Source of the DNA: Acinetobacter johnsonii CIP 64.6 | Lineage (GTDB): Bacteria > Pseudomonadota > Gammaproteobacteria > Pseudomonadales > Moraxellaceae | NCBI RefSeq assembly: GCF_000368045.1 | Contig: NZ_KB849230.1 | Span: forward strand, 400,255-464,254 | DNA: 64,000 nucleotides | Reading direction: 5' to 3' | Shown here: positions 1-9,663 of the stretch, piece by piece | Layout: the number at the start of each line of letters is the position of its first letter | How positions within the stretch are numbered: position 1 is the stretch's first letter | Notes under the pieces: model-generated | Seen by the model: only the letters and a program-made list of their open reading frames with translations | What the model was told of the DNA's origin: nothing | Databases searched by the model: none | Translations under genes and position numbers: made by a program

Positions 1-203
1 TCCACATCAGGAAGTAGACCGGTGGCTTGTTCATCTTGGCGCACCAAAAATTTTGGCTTTAAATGTAAAGCATGTGGAATATGCAATTGGTCATAGACTG
101 AAGCTCGACTTAAATCGACGATGCGTAATTTGTCATTCCCTAAATGCGGAACCAACTGCTCTGCGTCTATCAACAAGCCAAAATCAAAGGCAGAATGTGT
201 CAT
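1..203 (-). CDS. Rhodanese-like sulfurtransferase, N-terminal part (cut by window edge)
   Basis: The reverse strand from 203 to the window edge is open and reads MTHSAFDFGLLIDAEQL, then RIVDLSRASVYDQLHIPHA. This is the N-terminal half of a rhodanese domain: a strand ending in VDL, then a Y-x(4)-HIPxA element. The active-site cysteine loop would lie beyond the edge, so activity cannot be judged. Families with this start (thiosulfate or mercaptopyruvate sulfurtransferases) move sulfur from a donor to a thiophilic acceptor. About 67 codons are visible and the stop is not. It reads in the same direction as pncB, with a possible hairpin between them. Confidence 0.7.
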   Translation of the reverse strand, partial: MTHSAFDFGLLIDAEQLVPHLGNDKLRIVDLSRASVYDQLHIPHALHLKPKFLVRQDEQATGLLPDV

Positions 204-329
204 ATTATTTCGTATGTTTTCAGATTATGCTTTGATCTTAGCACAACTCATTTTTACAATTATTCTGATTTTTTGCATTCTTTTAGCAGAATTATAGATA
301 TCACTATTCATCAATTTTTTAATACAACA

Positions 330-351
330 ATGCCAGAACAGATTCTGGCAT
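330..351 (-). terminator. Possible terminator after pncB
   Basis: A 9-bp perfect dyad (atgccagaa at 330-338, ttctggcat at 343-351) with a 4-base loop lies just past the pncB stop. The reverse-strand tail is only moderately T-rich, so the assignment is tentative. Confidence 0.45.
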
Positions 352-366
352 GGTATATATTTTGGA

Positions 367-1578
367 TTAATTGGCTTCTGCTTCAGCAATCTCAAAAACC
401 TGACGTAAATACGCTAAAAAGGTGTCGTTATCCGTCATCGTTTTACCCGGACTGTCTGAGATTTTCGCAACCGACTGGCCATTACACTCGACCAGTTTAA
501 GCACAATATTTAAAGGAGTTTGTCCCATATCATTGGTCAAATTGGTGCCAATCCCGAAGCTGACTTGGAAACGGTCTTTGAAATAATTGTGCAGATCCCA
601 CGCTTTCTCTAAATTCAGTCCATCACTAAAGGTCAGCATTTTGGTTTTACTGTCAATTTTCAGCTTTTTATAGTGAGCATAGGCTTTATCGCCCCACTCA
701 TACGGGTCGCCACTGTCATGACGCAAACCATCGAACAGCTTGGCAAAATACAAATCAAAATCACGCAGGAATGCATCCATCCCCACCACATCCGTCAAGG
801 CAATACCTAAATCACCACGGTACTCTTGTACCCAGGTTTCCAGTGCTGATTTTTGGAAATTACGTAAACGTACATCCAACGCTTGGAATGCTTGTAGGAA
901 TTCATGTGCCATGGTGCCAATCGGGGTTAGGCCCAATTGCTTCGCAATTAAGACATTACTGGTACCACGGAAAATATGTGGTGCAGCTTGATTAAACACC
1001 TCAATCACATGTTTTTGCCACGCCAAACTATAACGTCGCCGCGTACCAAAATCAGAAACTAAAAATGGGGGATCATTTGACGTTTGCGATGTTTCATAGT
1101 GTTTTAATAAAGCCACTTTGGCCTGTAAGCGACGTTCGCCCTCAGCCATCACCTCTTCGCTTCGAATACGGCGGAAATACAGCTCATTGACGATGGCAAG
1201 CACAAAGATTTCAAACATCATGGCTTGAACCATCGGCCCTTCAATTCGAATGTCTAAACGGCCTTGATGATCAATACTGGCCACAATAAAGCGGCGTTTG
1301 AGCTGAAACAACTCTAAATAATCGACAAAATCACTTTTGATAAAGCGCAAACCGCGCAGGTATTGCAGTTCATCGTCTTGAAAACGTAATTGGCAGAGCA
1401 AATCTAATTGGTGGTTTAAATCATCGAGAATGTCGACCAAAGGATAGACGGTGTCATCCAAATTGCGACAACGGAACTGGTACACACTATGCGCTTGGGG
1501 AAACTTATGCAGGACCACCTGTAGCATCGTAAATTTGTACAGATCAGTATCTAATAAGGATTGGATGATGGCAGACAT
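367..1578 (-). CDS. pncB: Nicotinate phosphoribosyltransferase
   Basis: It makes nicotinate mononucleotide from nicotinate and PRPP, with ATP, in the Preiss-Handler NAD salvage route in the cytosol. The start MSAIIQSLLDTDLYKFTM is typical of PncB, so I use the ATG at 1578 rather than an upstream in-frame ATG. This gives 403 aa, close to the E. coli enzyme. Visible family landmarks are the substrate-loop GLRHDSGDP near residue 287, the FSDGLNL segment and GIGTNLTND near the C-terminus. The His in AHEFLQ near residue 225 matches the region of the phosphorylated histidine. The nicotinamidase gene pncA, which supplies nicotinate, lies at 9664-10302 but is not adjacent. Confidence 0.95.
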   Translation of the reverse strand: MSAIIQSLLDTDLYKFTMLQVVLHKFPQAHSVYQFRCRNLDDTVYPLVDILDDLNHQLDLLCQLRFQDDELQYLRGLRFIKSDFVDYLELFQLKRRFIVASIDHQGRLDIRIEGPMVQAMMFEIFVLAIVNELYFRRIRSEEVMAEGERRLQAKVALLKHYETSQTSNDPPFLVSDFGTRRRYSLAWQKHVIEVFNQAAPHIFRGTSNVLIAKQLGLTPIGTMAHEFLQAFQALDVRLRNFQKSALETWVQEYRGDLGIALTDVVGMDAFLRDFDLYFAKLFDGLRHDSGDPYEWGDKAYAHYKKLKIDSKTKMLTFSDGLNLEKAWDLHNYFKDRFQVSFGIGTNLTNDMGQTPLNIVLKLVECNGQSVAKISDSPGKTMTDNDTFLAYLRQVFEIAEAEAN

Positions 1579-1878
1579 ATCATTTTCGGTTTTTAGCAAC
1601 TTATTGCATTAAAGCACATTTTTTTAAGCTGCATAGCCATGTTTTGGTAATTCGGTCTTGCTATTCGACCAATTACTCGGGACATTTCTTGTTTCTCTTG
1701 ATTCAGAATCCAAGTGTTGATGTCTTTATTGTATCGCTCTTGGCCTATGTTCTTTTACTTAAACATTGCTATGGATATCAACGCAACGGCCTTGTTTTTT
1801 CAATCGATATCTCTCCTGTGCTGCACTTGGTTTGCTACAATTTCAGTCTGCACAATCAAATGGTAGATAAAATCAGTC
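1579..1878. promoter_or_regulatory. Divergent intergenic region between pncB and dtd
   Basis: About 300 bases without a credible gene. An extended -10-like element TGCTACAAT at 1833-1841 lies about 40 bases upstream of dtd and is a plausible start site for it. No recognisable -35 box or operator was seen. The Shine-Dalgarno for dtd is weak. Confidence 0.3.
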
Positions 1879-2319
1879 ATGCGGGCCTTATTACAACGCG
1901 TTCTCGAAGCCAAAGTGGTGGTCGATGGTGAAACCACAGGCGAAATTCAACACGGTATCTTGGTTTTCTTAGGTCTTGGGAAAGAAGACACTTTAGACAA
2001 AGGCAAAAAACTGATCGATAAAATTTTAAAGTATCGTTTTTTTGACGACGAACAAGGCAAAATGGGCTGGAATGTCAGCCAAGCTGGTGGTGGAATTCTT
2101 CTGGTTTCTCAATTCACCTTGATGGCGCACACCCAAAAAGGTTTACGTCCTGACTTTGGACCAGCCATGCCACCGAATGATGCCGAGGCCTTATACGAAC
2201 AACTGGTTGAATATACCAAGACTCAGTTTGAGCATGTGCAAACCGGTATTTTTGCTGCTGATATGAAAGTACATTTGGTCAATGATGGGCCCGTAACTTT
2301 CAATTTAGAAATCGAATAA
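1879..2319 (+). CDS. dtd: D-aminoacyl-tRNA deacylase
   Basis: It hydrolyses D-aminoacyl-tRNA (and glycyl-tRNA-Ala), preventing D-amino acid incorporation. The 146-aa protein has the family start MRALLQRVLEAKVVVDGE and both family signature regions: SQFTLMA near residues 75-82 and the GPVTFNLE C-terminal motif that supplies the cross-subunit Gly-cisPro-type loop. Length matches the family (about 145 aa). It is monocistronic, ending in a strong terminator shared with the convergent SCP2 gene. Confidence 0.96.
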   Translation: MRALLQRVLEAKVVVDGETTGEIQHGILVFLGLGKEDTLDKGKKLIDKILKYRFFDDEQGKMGWNVSQAGGGILLVSQFTLMAHTQKGLRPDFGPAMPPNDAEALYEQLVEYTKTQFEHVQTGIFAADMKVHLVNDGPVTFNLEIE

Positions 2320-2333
2320 AAACACCATGCATA

Positions 2334-2359
2334 AAAAAGCCCTCGATAGAGGGCTTTTT
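2334..2359. terminator. Bidirectional terminator, dtd / SCP2-domain gene
   Basis: An 11-bp perfect stem (aaaaagccctc / gagggcttttt) with loop GATA. It has A and T runs on both sides, so it can terminate from both directions. Confidence 0.9.
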
Positions 2360-2424
2360 CGATTTCATTGCGCTCAATCTGCCTTTTATAAAGGAGACGG
2401 AATCGAGATGTTTAAAAAATCTTT

Positions 2425-2904
2425 TTACTTACCGGTTTTTTCTTTCAAAAACGCGCGAGCGGCTTTAATTTTTGCTTTCACAGGCTTTGGTAGCTTGGGT
2501 GGAACCAATTTTGCAACTTGGTTAAACCAAACTAAGAGACCAAAATCACCTTCCATTTTAATGCTGCCGTTTTGCATGCCCGTCATAAATGCGGTTGGGT
2601 CACCTTTGATTAAAGTTTTCACACCCTGCTCACTGTCCGCAAACTGTAAAATAAAATCGGCTTTTTCAGCATCACCTGAAACGGTATCAATCTGACCATT
2701 GTTCACAATAATTTGGCGTGCCATACCCAGATCCGTACCAATTTGAATACGGAACTGACGTTCATGAACTAATTCAATAAATTTTGGACTGGTACGCGCC
2801 AGCTGTTTCATACGAAGTGCCAAACCAGTAACCATTAAATCCAGCGGATCCGTGCTGACATCAACCAATGGAAGTTTAACCACAGGAATTGAAGATAGTT
2901 TCAT
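2425..2904 (-). CDS. SCP2 sterol-carrier-domain protein
   Basis: A 159-aa protein beginning MKLSSIPVVKLPLVDV (ATG at 2904, preferred over an upstream ATG that adds 18 unusual residues). Residues about 50-145 form an SCP2-like fold: FRIQIGTDLGMARQIIV, then FILQFADSEQGVKTLIKGD and an amphipathic segment ending VWFNQVAKL. This domain binds lipids or ubiquinone-like hydrophobics; a UbiJ-type role in ubiquinone synthesis is possible, but UbiE/UbiB are not nearby. The C-terminus is lysine-rich. Function beyond the fold is inference. Confidence 0.75.
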   Translation of the reverse strand: MKLSSIPVVKLPLVDVSTDPLDLMVTGLALRMKQLARTSPKFIELVHERQFRIQIGTDLGMARQIIVNNGQIDTVSGDAEKADFILQFADSEQGVKTLIKGDPTAFMTGMQNGSIKMEGDFGLLVWFNQVAKLVPPKLPKPVKAKIKAARAFLKEKTGK

Positions 2905-3006
2905 GACATGAAAGCCTATTGTAATTGTTGATAAATTGACTGTTTTCAATGCTACCACAAGTTGCCATTTTTACCGCTAGGCTTTGTATAACAATCATGT
3001 AAGAAC

Positions 3007-3038
3007 GTAAAAAAGATGCTCTAGGCATCTTCTTTTAC
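3007..3038 (-). terminator. Terminator after small membrane protein gene
   Basis: On the reverse strand the stem gatgc/gcatc, extended by an A/T-rich arm, is followed by six T residues, just past the stop at 3055. Confidence 0.75.
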
Positions 3039-3054
3039 GGTATGAGGTTATGAC

Positions 3055-3390
3055 TTAGCGGCTAGAACACTGCTGTTGGTCATCTTCATATACAGGTGTA
3101 TGTTCAATACAACGGCGCTGCGCCAGTGCACGTTCTGCGCGACGGTCTTCACGTAGAAGCAACATCGTCACAATAAGCATCGCTGAAGTTAAAGCAGTTA
3201 AGTAGCTATAAGTGATCGGCATTTCAAACACTGCTTGCACACCTAGGCGAATGACTTCCAAGATTCCCCAAAACACCATACCCGCCACCATAAAACTCAA
3301 CCAGCGACGATAAGGCGAAAAGAAAACAGCAATTAACGCAGCGGCGACTAAACTTAAGCCAACGATGGTTGCTAAATTCGCTGTTACCAT
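3055..3390 (-). CDS. Small membrane protein, unknown function
   Basis: 111 aa with a good Shine-Dalgarno (GGAGG) a few bases before the ATG. Three hydrophobic segments lie at about residues 5-25, 30-52 and 60-80. A charged cytosolic-looking tail follows (REDRRAERALAQRR), ending in a Cys/Gln-rich stretch. I do not recognise the family. It has its own terminator and probably its own transcript. Confidence 0.7.
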   Translation of the reverse strand: MVTANLATIVGLSLVAAALIAVFFSPYRRWLSFMVAGMVFWGILEVIRLGVQAVFEMPITYSYLTALTSAMLIVTMLLLREDRRAERALAQRRCIEHTPVYEDDQQQCSSR

Positions 3391-3755
3391 AAAAACCTCC
3401 GTCTAAGATAAATTCAGGCGACTGATACACTGTGCTGAACTCATCCCCGATACCGTTTAAAATTAATGGATTGTGTAGCTTTCAAACTCTATGCATGCAT
3501 TATGAGCAGTTTTGAAAAGAAAAAAAGGCTTGTATTTTTAGAATGCGACATACCTTGTCGCCATATTATATTGTCATTACATTTTTTTAGATTTGAACTT
3601 TTCCAAAACAAAGACGCGCTCAGTCTTGGCGTGTCATTACAAAATAAAACCCGTATTTTCAGCGCTTAAAAATATTTTTTCCAATTCTGTTGATCGTTGT
3701 TTTTATCGACATTTTTCACTAACCGCTCATCGTTTTTCGCTTAAATTTGCAACAA
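3391..3755. other. Intergenic stretch, no gene seen
   Basis: About 365 AT-rich bases upstream of the 111-aa membrane protein gene and past the 3' end of serB. A short perfect dyad (gcgaca / tgtcgc, 3545-3561) is present but has no T-run. No ORF with a ribosome site was found. Confidence 0.5.
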
Positions 3756-3783
3756 AAAAACGCAGCTCAAAGGCTGCGTTTTT
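3756..3783 (-). terminator. Terminator after serB
   Basis: Stem aaaaacgcagc / gctgcgttttt around a 6-base loop, immediately after the serB stop. Confidence 0.9.
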
Positions 3784-3800
3784 GATAACACCGAGATGCT

Positions 3801-5021
3801 TTAAGCACGATTTAGGTCTTTATCGTGCACACCCAATAAATACAACACCCCATCTAAGCCGACACTTGAAATGGCTTGATTGGCGTTTTGTCTCACCAGC
3901 GGTTTCGCACGGAAAGCTACACCTAAGCCAGCAATCGACAGCATCGGTAAATCATTTGCACCATCGCCCACTGCAATCGCCTGCTCAAGAGAAATGCCCA
4001 TCTTATCGGCTAACTCACGTAATAATAATGCCTTACGTGCACCATCCACGATGTGACCTTTAACTTCGCCCGTCACCACGCCATTTTCAACGTCTAAGAC
4101 ATTGGCATGAACTTCATCGATGCCAAGTTTGGCTTGTAGATACTCTGCAAAGTACTGGAAACCACCCGACAAAATAGCCGTGTGGTAGCCCAACGCTTTT
4201 AAAGTCGAAATTAAGCGTTCAGCACCTTCTGTAACGGTCAGACGTTCTGCAATTTTAGGTAGGACAGAGGCGTCCATCCCTTTGAGTAGTGCGACACGTG
4301 CACGGAAGCTTTGTTGAAAATCTAGCTCACCCTGCATTGCACGTTCCGTAATTTCAGCGACTTGTGCGCCGACACCCGCTTCAATCGCCAACTCATCAAT
4401 CACTTCTTGCTCGATTAAGGTCGAGTCCATGTCAAAACACACCAAACGGCGGTTACGACGGTAGGCATTGTCTTCTTGTACAGCTACATCGACATTCAGT
4501 TCATGTGACAAACGTAAACAGGCTGCACGCATGGCTGCGGCATCCAGCATTTGACCACTTAAACCGAATTGAACACAGGCGCGTTTCGGTCCATCGACTT
4601 CGCCATTTAAGACTGGACGACCTGACAAACGGGTCACGGTTTCGATGTTGAAACCTTGGTTAGACACAATATTTGTAACTGCTTGTAAGTGAGACGCCTC
4701 AAGCTCTGGCGCCAAAGCCGTGACGATATAACGCGTCCGCCCACCTTCACTCACCCACTGGTCATATTCAGTTGTAGTGATTGGTTTAAAACGTACAGTT
4801 AAACCAATATCATGTGCTAAAATTAGAATTTCCTTCATCGCCAAAGCTGTTGCAGTTTGGTCGTCTGAAGAAATAACAATACCTAAGGTCAATTGGTTAT
4901 GAATAACTGCTTGTCCGACATCTAAAATTTGTAATGAATGAGTGGACAAAACCTGCATTAATCGAGTGAACTGATTAGGTTGGTCTGGTCCTAAAAATGA
5001 AATAAGAATGATTTCTCGCAT
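3801..5021 (-). CDS. serB: Phosphoserine phosphatase
   Basis: It removes phosphate from L-phosphoserine in the last step of serine synthesis. The 406-aa protein has an N-terminal ACT-like regulatory part (about residues 1-170, ISFLGPDQPNQFTRLM...). A HAD phosphatase domain follows: DMDSTLIEQE from residue 197 (nucleophile and acid Asp), SGGF for motif II and GDGANDLPML for motif III. The length suits the ACT-containing SerB class. It is divergent from an smp-like gene, as serB and smp are in enterics. Confidence 0.96.
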   Translation of the reverse strand: MREIILISFLGPDQPNQFTRLMQVLSTHSLQILDVGQAVIHNQLTLGIVISSDDQTATALAMKEILILAHDIGLTVRFKPITTTEYDQWVSEGGRTRYIVTALAPELEASHLQAVTNIVSNQGFNIETVTRLSGRPVLNGEVDGPKRACVQFGLSGQMLDAAAMRAACLRLSHELNVDVAVQEDNAYRRNRRLVCFDMDSTLIEQEVIDELAIEAGVGAQVAEITERAMQGELDFQQSFRARVALLKGMDASVLPKIAERLTVTEGAERLISTLKALGYHTAILSGGFQYFAEYLQAKLGIDEVHANVLDVENGVVTGEVKGHIVDGARKALLLRELADKMGISLEQAIAVGDGANDLPMLSIAGLGVAFRAKPLVRQNANQAISSVGLDGVLYLLGVHDKDLNRA

Positions 5022-5098
5022 GAATTGACTCGGGTCTGAGCTACGACTATTGTTAGAATCATAATCGAAATTGAATATATTTTCTTTGGAAGTTTACG

Positions 5099-6352
5099 TT
5101 GAATGCGCCTAGACAAGGGCTATTTGCTAGCCTATTAATTGTAAGTTTTGCTTTACATACCTTTTTATTGGTATTGGCAACGACTCATCAACTGAATGAA
5201 AACCGTGCCAACCAAGGCCAACTGATGACCTCTCAATTGGTCACAGACAGTCTTGCAGAGCTGGAGCCTGCCAACACGGTTTCCCTTGCGCTTTTGGTGG
5301 ATCGCTATGCGACCAACCCAAGCGTAGCTTCCATTCGTATTTTGGATGCCAACAATCAAGTCTTGGCGACAGGTGGACAAGTTCGAACACGTGATGGTGA
5401 AGTATTTGTCCGTGATGCGCTGCAAAATGAAAAGAAAGTGGGTAGCATTGAAATCACGCTCATTAAACCAAGTATGGGTGAGATTTTACGTACTCAGTGG
5501 TTAGCGATTTTATTGTCCTTAGCGATTCATGGTTTACTGTGGTTAGCTTATCGCGCCATTGCGCGCCCAAGCCGTACCGAATATTTGGCACGGATCAATA
5601 ACGAATCCCGCTTAAAACATGAAATTCAAGTTTTAACCCAAACGCTTGAACAGGAAAAACACCATACTGCGGTCGCGATTGCTCAAGCACAACAACAAAT
5701 CAAAACCAGTGCGAAACCTAAAGAACAAAAACCCGTGATCGTGGATAATCATTCGGTTGCACTCAATATTCAATTCTACGACCCGAAACAGTTGATGGAC
5801 TCGGTGAATACAACCGTGTCTATTCCATACTTTAATTTGTGTCAGATTTTCCTCAATAAAAGCACAGAGCTCTGTTTAAAACACTACAAACTCAACAGCT
5901 CGGACATCACTACAGTTCAATCCTTTAATGAGCATGGTGCCACCCTCAGCATGTCGACAGACACACCCAATGCAGTGCCATGTTTAATGATGATCAGCAG
6001 TGTGTTCCAACTGCTTTCTGAGGTTTTGTATAAACGTTACCGCGAAGAAAAGCGCTTTGTTTTACAAACGCGTTGTGGCATTTCAACTGCAGTCGATGCG
6101 ATGCAGCTGTCTGCAAATCAAGCTGCTGAGCGTTTGGTCCAACAGTTATCGGCCAAAGAAAGTGCCGTACATTTAAGCAACGAATTATTGAAAGACATTT
6201 CTGAAAGTTACCAATTGGTGAATTTACCTAATCCAACCAATGTCTTGACCCGTCATGCCTTTATGGTCAATGGCATGGGTGCGGAGTCTGCAGAGTTGGC
6301 GCAAAGCTTAAGAACGGAAATTTTAAAAGCAAAACAATCTAAAGCCTCTTAA
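5099..6352 (+). CDS. SMP/YtjB-like membrane protein
   Basis: 417 aa with a signal-anchor helix at about residues 9-28 (LFASLLIVSFALHTFLLVL) and a second helix at about 133-152. A periplasmic domain lies between them, and a cytosolic coiled-coil-rich tail follows (QEKHHTAVAIAQAQQQ). This layout and the position divergent from serB match the SMP/AhpA family, whose role is poorly defined. The only start keeping the first helix is TTG at 5099, supported by TGGAAG about 7 bases upstream; the nearby ATG is out of frame. It ends at a terminator shared with ppk. Confidence 0.7.
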   Translation: MNAPRQGLFASLLIVSFALHTFLLVLATTHQLNENRANQGQLMTSQLVTDSLAELEPANTVSLALLVDRYATNPSVASIRILDANNQVLATGGQVRTRDGEVFVRDALQNEKKVGSIEITLIKPSMGEILRTQWLAILLSLAIHGLLWLAYRAIARPSRTEYLARINNESRLKHEIQVLTQTLEQEKHHTAVAIAQAQQQIKTSAKPKEQKPVIVDNHSVALNIQFYDPKQLMDSVNTTVSIPYFNLCQIFLNKSTELCLKHYKLNSSDITTVQSFNEHGATLSMSTDTPNAVPCLMMISSVFQLLSEVLYKRYREEKRFVLQTRCGISTAVDAMQLSANQAAERLVQQLSAKESAVHLSNELLKDISESYQLVNLPNPTNVLTRHAFMVNGMGAESAELAQSLRTEILKAKQSKAS

Positions 6353-6366
6353 TTACATCCAATCAT

Positions 6367-6398
6367 AAAAAAAGCCTGACCTACGTCAGGCTTTTTTT
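6367..6398. terminator. Bidirectional terminator, smp-like / ppk
   Basis: Stem gcctgac / gtcaggc with loop CTAC, flanked by seven A and seven T. Confidence 0.92.
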
Positions 6399-6408
6399 AT
6401 GGCAACTG

Positions 6409-8472
6409 TTAAATTTTGAGTTGCTTCTGTGCAATTAAATGTTGCTGCGCACTATACCTTTGCTCTGGATCGGTACAGGCCACTTTAAGCCAATGACCAT
6501 CGGCTTGTAGCTCCCAAGCATTCAAACAATCATTTAAGTAACTGATTAATCCGTCTTTATAAATCTGCTTTTTCAAAACGCGATCCAATATTGGAAAGCA
6601 GGTTTCAACACGCGAAAATAAATTACGTCCCATCCAGTCTGCGCTGGCACAGTACAGCTTTTTCTCACCGCCATGCTCAAAACAATACACGCGGGTATGT
6701 TCCAGAAAACGGCCCACAATCGAACGCACACGAATATTCTCAGACATGCCTTGGACCTGTGGAATCAAACAACAGATCGAACGGATAATCAGATCGACCT
6801 GTACCCCTGCTTGTGACGCACGATACAGTGCGGCAATTAACTGAGGTTCCGTTAAAGCATTGACTTTAATGATGATATGCGCCTTTTGACCGGCTTGTGC
6901 AAACTGAATTTCTTGCTCAATCAGTTTTAACAGTTCACTGTGTAAAGTAAAAGGCGCATGTAACAACGCCTTCAACTTGGCCATTTTGCCCATTCCCGTC
7001 AGTTCTTGGAACATACGGTGTACATCTTCACAAATATCAGGCTGTGTGGTCATCAACCCATAATCAGTATACATACAGGCATTGCCCGCATGATAATTGC
7101 CTGTGCCCAGATGGGCATAACGGATCAACTGGGCATTTTCACGGCGTACGATCAAAATCATTTTGGCATGGGTTTTATAACCGACAATGCCATACACCAC
7201 CACCGCCCCAGCTTCTTGCAAAATATTCGCCACGGTAATGTTCGACTCTTCATCAAAACGCGCCCGTAACTCAATCACGGCTGTGACTTCCTTGCCATTT
7301 CGTGCTGCTTCTGCCAAGACTTGTACAATTTCAGAGTCGGGCCCACTCCGGTAAAGCGTTTGTTTAATCGCCAGCACATTTGGGTCTTTTGCTGCTTCTT
7401 TTAATAAACCAATCACAGGCTGAAAAGAATCAAAAGGATGATGCAACAACACATCCTGTGCTTTTAAGGTATCAAAGGTACTTTTTTGTTTACGCAAAAC
7501 TTTGGGAATGACTGGAATAAAAACTGGATGCTTTAATTCAGGCCGGTCACAACTGGTGCTGAGGCGTGAAAGATTGATCGGCCCATCAATGCGATAAAGC
7601 TCCTGCTCAGTTAAATCAAATTCCTTGAGCAGATAATCAATCACCGCTTCGGGACAGTCATCTTCAATTTCTAAACGCACCGCGCGACCAAAACGGCGTG
7701 AAGACAGCTCATCTTTGAGTGCAACCGCCAAATCATCAACATCTTCCGACAAAATCAGATCAGCATTACGCGTCACACGAAAAGCATAACAACCCGTGGC
7801 TTTCATCCCTGGAAACAGATCACTGATGTGCTGCTGAATCATTGCGGTTAAAAAAATCTGCGTGTCGATATTGCCTGCCACGTTTTTCGGCATCTGAATT
7901 AAACGCGGTAATGAGCGCGGTGCAGGGACTATCGCCATCTCAATGCTTCGTCCAAAAGCATCTTTACCTTGTAAACTCACAATGAAATTCAAACTTTTAT
8001 TCACGAGGCGAGGAAAAGGGTGTGACGGATCTAAGCTGATTGGGGTCAAAACCGGTTGGATTTCTTTGGCAAAATATTCTGCAATCCATGCTTTATGTTT
8101 TTCTAAAATGTCTTGGAACTGGATGAACTGAATACCTTGCGCTTGTAACTCAGGCAAAATCGAATGATTTAAAACTTCAAACTGTTTTTTGACGGCACGA
8201 TGAATGGATTGGGACAGGTCTTCTAATATCACTTCAGTGGGAACAGCATCAGGGGTTCGTGCTATCACATTCATATCGCGTTGTTTCATCAAGCCTGCAA
8301 TACGAATTTCAAAAAACTCATCTAAATTACGTGAAAAAATAATTAAAAAAGTTAAACGCTCCAGCACTGGCAAACTCGGATCTAATGCTTGTGCTAAAAC
8401 CCGCTGATGAAACTCAAATAACGATAACTCTCGGTTAAAATACGTCGCCGATGAATGCTGAAAATTATCCAT
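6409..8472 (-). CDS. ppk: Polyphosphate kinase 1
   Basis: It polymerises the gamma-phosphate of ATP into inorganic polyphosphate at the inner membrane. The protein is 687 aa, matching E. coli Ppk (688). It begins with the N-domain NRELSLFEFHQRVL and carries the two PLD-like HKD regions: YKTHAKMILI, with the histidine that is phosphorylated, and the second near the C-terminus. YAHLGTGNYH follows the first. No exopolyphosphatase gene (ppx) is adjacent. Confidence 0.97.
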   Translation of the reverse strand: MDNFQHSSATYFNRELSLFEFHQRVLAQALDPSLPVLERLTFLIIFSRNLDEFFEIRIAGLMKQRDMNVIARTPDAVPTEVILEDLSQSIHRAVKKQFEVLNHSILPELQAQGIQFIQFQDILEKHKAWIAEYFAKEIQPVLTPISLDPSHPFPRLVNKSLNFIVSLQGKDAFGRSIEMAIVPAPRSLPRLIQMPKNVAGNIDTQIFLTAMIQQHISDLFPGMKATGCYAFRVTRNADLILSEDVDDLAVALKDELSSRRFGRAVRLEIEDDCPEAVIDYLLKEFDLTEQELYRIDGPINLSRLSTSCDRPELKHPVFIPVIPKVLRKQKSTFDTLKAQDVLLHHPFDSFQPVIGLLKEAAKDPNVLAIKQTLYRSGPDSEIVQVLAEAARNGKEVTAVIELRARFDEESNITVANILQEAGAVVVYGIVGYKTHAKMILIVRRENAQLIRYAHLGTGNYHAGNACMYTDYGLMTTQPDICEDVHRMFQELTGMGKMAKLKALLHAPFTLHSELLKLIEQEIQFAQAGQKAHIIIKVNALTEPQLIAALYRASQAGVQVDLIIRSICCLIPQVQGMSENIRVRSIVGRFLEHTRVYCFEHGGEKKLYCASADWMGRNLFSRVETCFPILDRVLKKQIYKDGLISYLNDCLNAWELQADGHWLKVACTDPEQRYSAQQHLIAQKQLKI

Positions 8473-8639
8473 ACCCTCTCAATGCTGTTTGCAACAGTCT
8501 GTTATGAAGTGTTTGGCAGGGATGTTAGGTAGTCTTTATGACAGTTTAGTTACAACCTCATGCCAAATAGAAAATTCATCCTGACTTTATGCTTAAAGCT
8601 GCAACAGTGTACAGTATTCAAACCGACATATGTTCCTTT

Positions 8640-9593
8640 TCACTTTTTTTTCTTGGCTGTAGCGTCTGCTTTCGCGGCCCAATAGCTGGCTAATATTGGC
8701 CCTGAAATGTTATGCCACAAACTAAAGATCGCGCTGGGTACTGCCGTAATTGGTGAAGCTGCAAAATGCACAGCCGCCAAAGCCACGCCTAGTCCTGAGT
8801 TTTGCATACCGACCTCAATCGAAACCGCTTTACAGTCAGCATGTGGCAAGTGAAACATCCGTGCTGCTGCAAAGCCAAGTAAATAACCAATCGCGTTATG
8901 TAATGCCACCACAGCTAAAATCAATAAGCCTGATTCTAAAATTTGTGCTTTTGAGCCGCCAATAATCGCCGCCACAATCAGCACAATCGCGACCACTGAA
9001 ATTAAGGGCATCACCGAAATATAGCTTTCGACTTTATGTTTCAGCACAGCACGTACCACCAGCCCTAAAATAATCGGGAACAGAACCACTTGCAAAATTG
9101 AACTCAGCATCGACCATGCATTAATTTCAATCCATTGGCTGGCCAGCAGATAGAAAATCGCGGGAGTCAACACAGGCGCCAATAAGGTCGATACCGTGGT
9201 ACATGCGACAGACAAAGCCGTATTGCCTTTCGCCATATAAGTAATCACATTGGATGCGGTGCCGCCCGGACAGCAACCTACCAAAATCACCCCGATCGCA
9301 ATTTCAGTCGGCAAGCTAAACAATAAACACAGCAGATAAGCCACGCTTGGCATCACCACAAACTGAGCTGCCACCCCAATTGCAACCGCTTTAGGACTTT
9401 GCATCACACCTTTAAAATCATCTACTGTCATGGTCATGCCCATACCAAACATGATCAGCCCTAACATCCACGTGATATAAGCTTTCAGCCAGACAAAAAT
9501 TTCAGGGCTCAGGAGCGCAATGCCTGCAAATAACACCACCCACAGAGCAAAGGTTTTTTGAATCCAAGCGGTAAATTTTAAAAAAGTGCCCAT
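8640..9593 (-). CDS. Bile acid:sodium symporter (BASS) family protein
   Basis: A 317-aa polytopic protein with about nine to ten hydrophobic segments. It has the family signatures MFGMGMTMTVDDF (residues about 50) and GCCPGGTASNVITYMAKGN (about 107-125), then EVGMQNSGLGVALA (about 240). BASS proteins couple sodium to import of organic anions such as bile acids, pantoate, pyruvate or sulfate esters. The substrate here is not evident. It lies 70 bases downstream of pncA on the same strand, so co-transcription is possible but unproven. Confidence 0.88.
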   Translation of the reverse strand: MGTFLKFTAWIQKTFALWVVLFAGIALLSPEIFVWLKAYITWMLGLIMFGMGMTMTVDDFKGVMQSPKAVAIGVAAQFVVMPSVAYLLCLLFSLPTEIAIGVILVGCCPGGTASNVITYMAKGNTALSVACTTVSTLLAPVLTPAIFYLLASQWIEINAWSMLSSILQVVLFPIILGLVVRAVLKHKVESYISVMPLISVVAIVLIVAAIIGGSKAQILESGLLILAVVALHNAIGYLLGFAAARMFHLPHADCKAVSIEVGMQNSGLGVALAAVHFAASPITAVPSAIFSLWHNISGPILASYWAAKADATAKKKK

Positions 9594-9663
9594 GACCTTT
9601 CCCTACTGCATGTTTTTATAATGTCTATACTGGTAATTGAGGTGAGCCGATTGGTTCAACGCA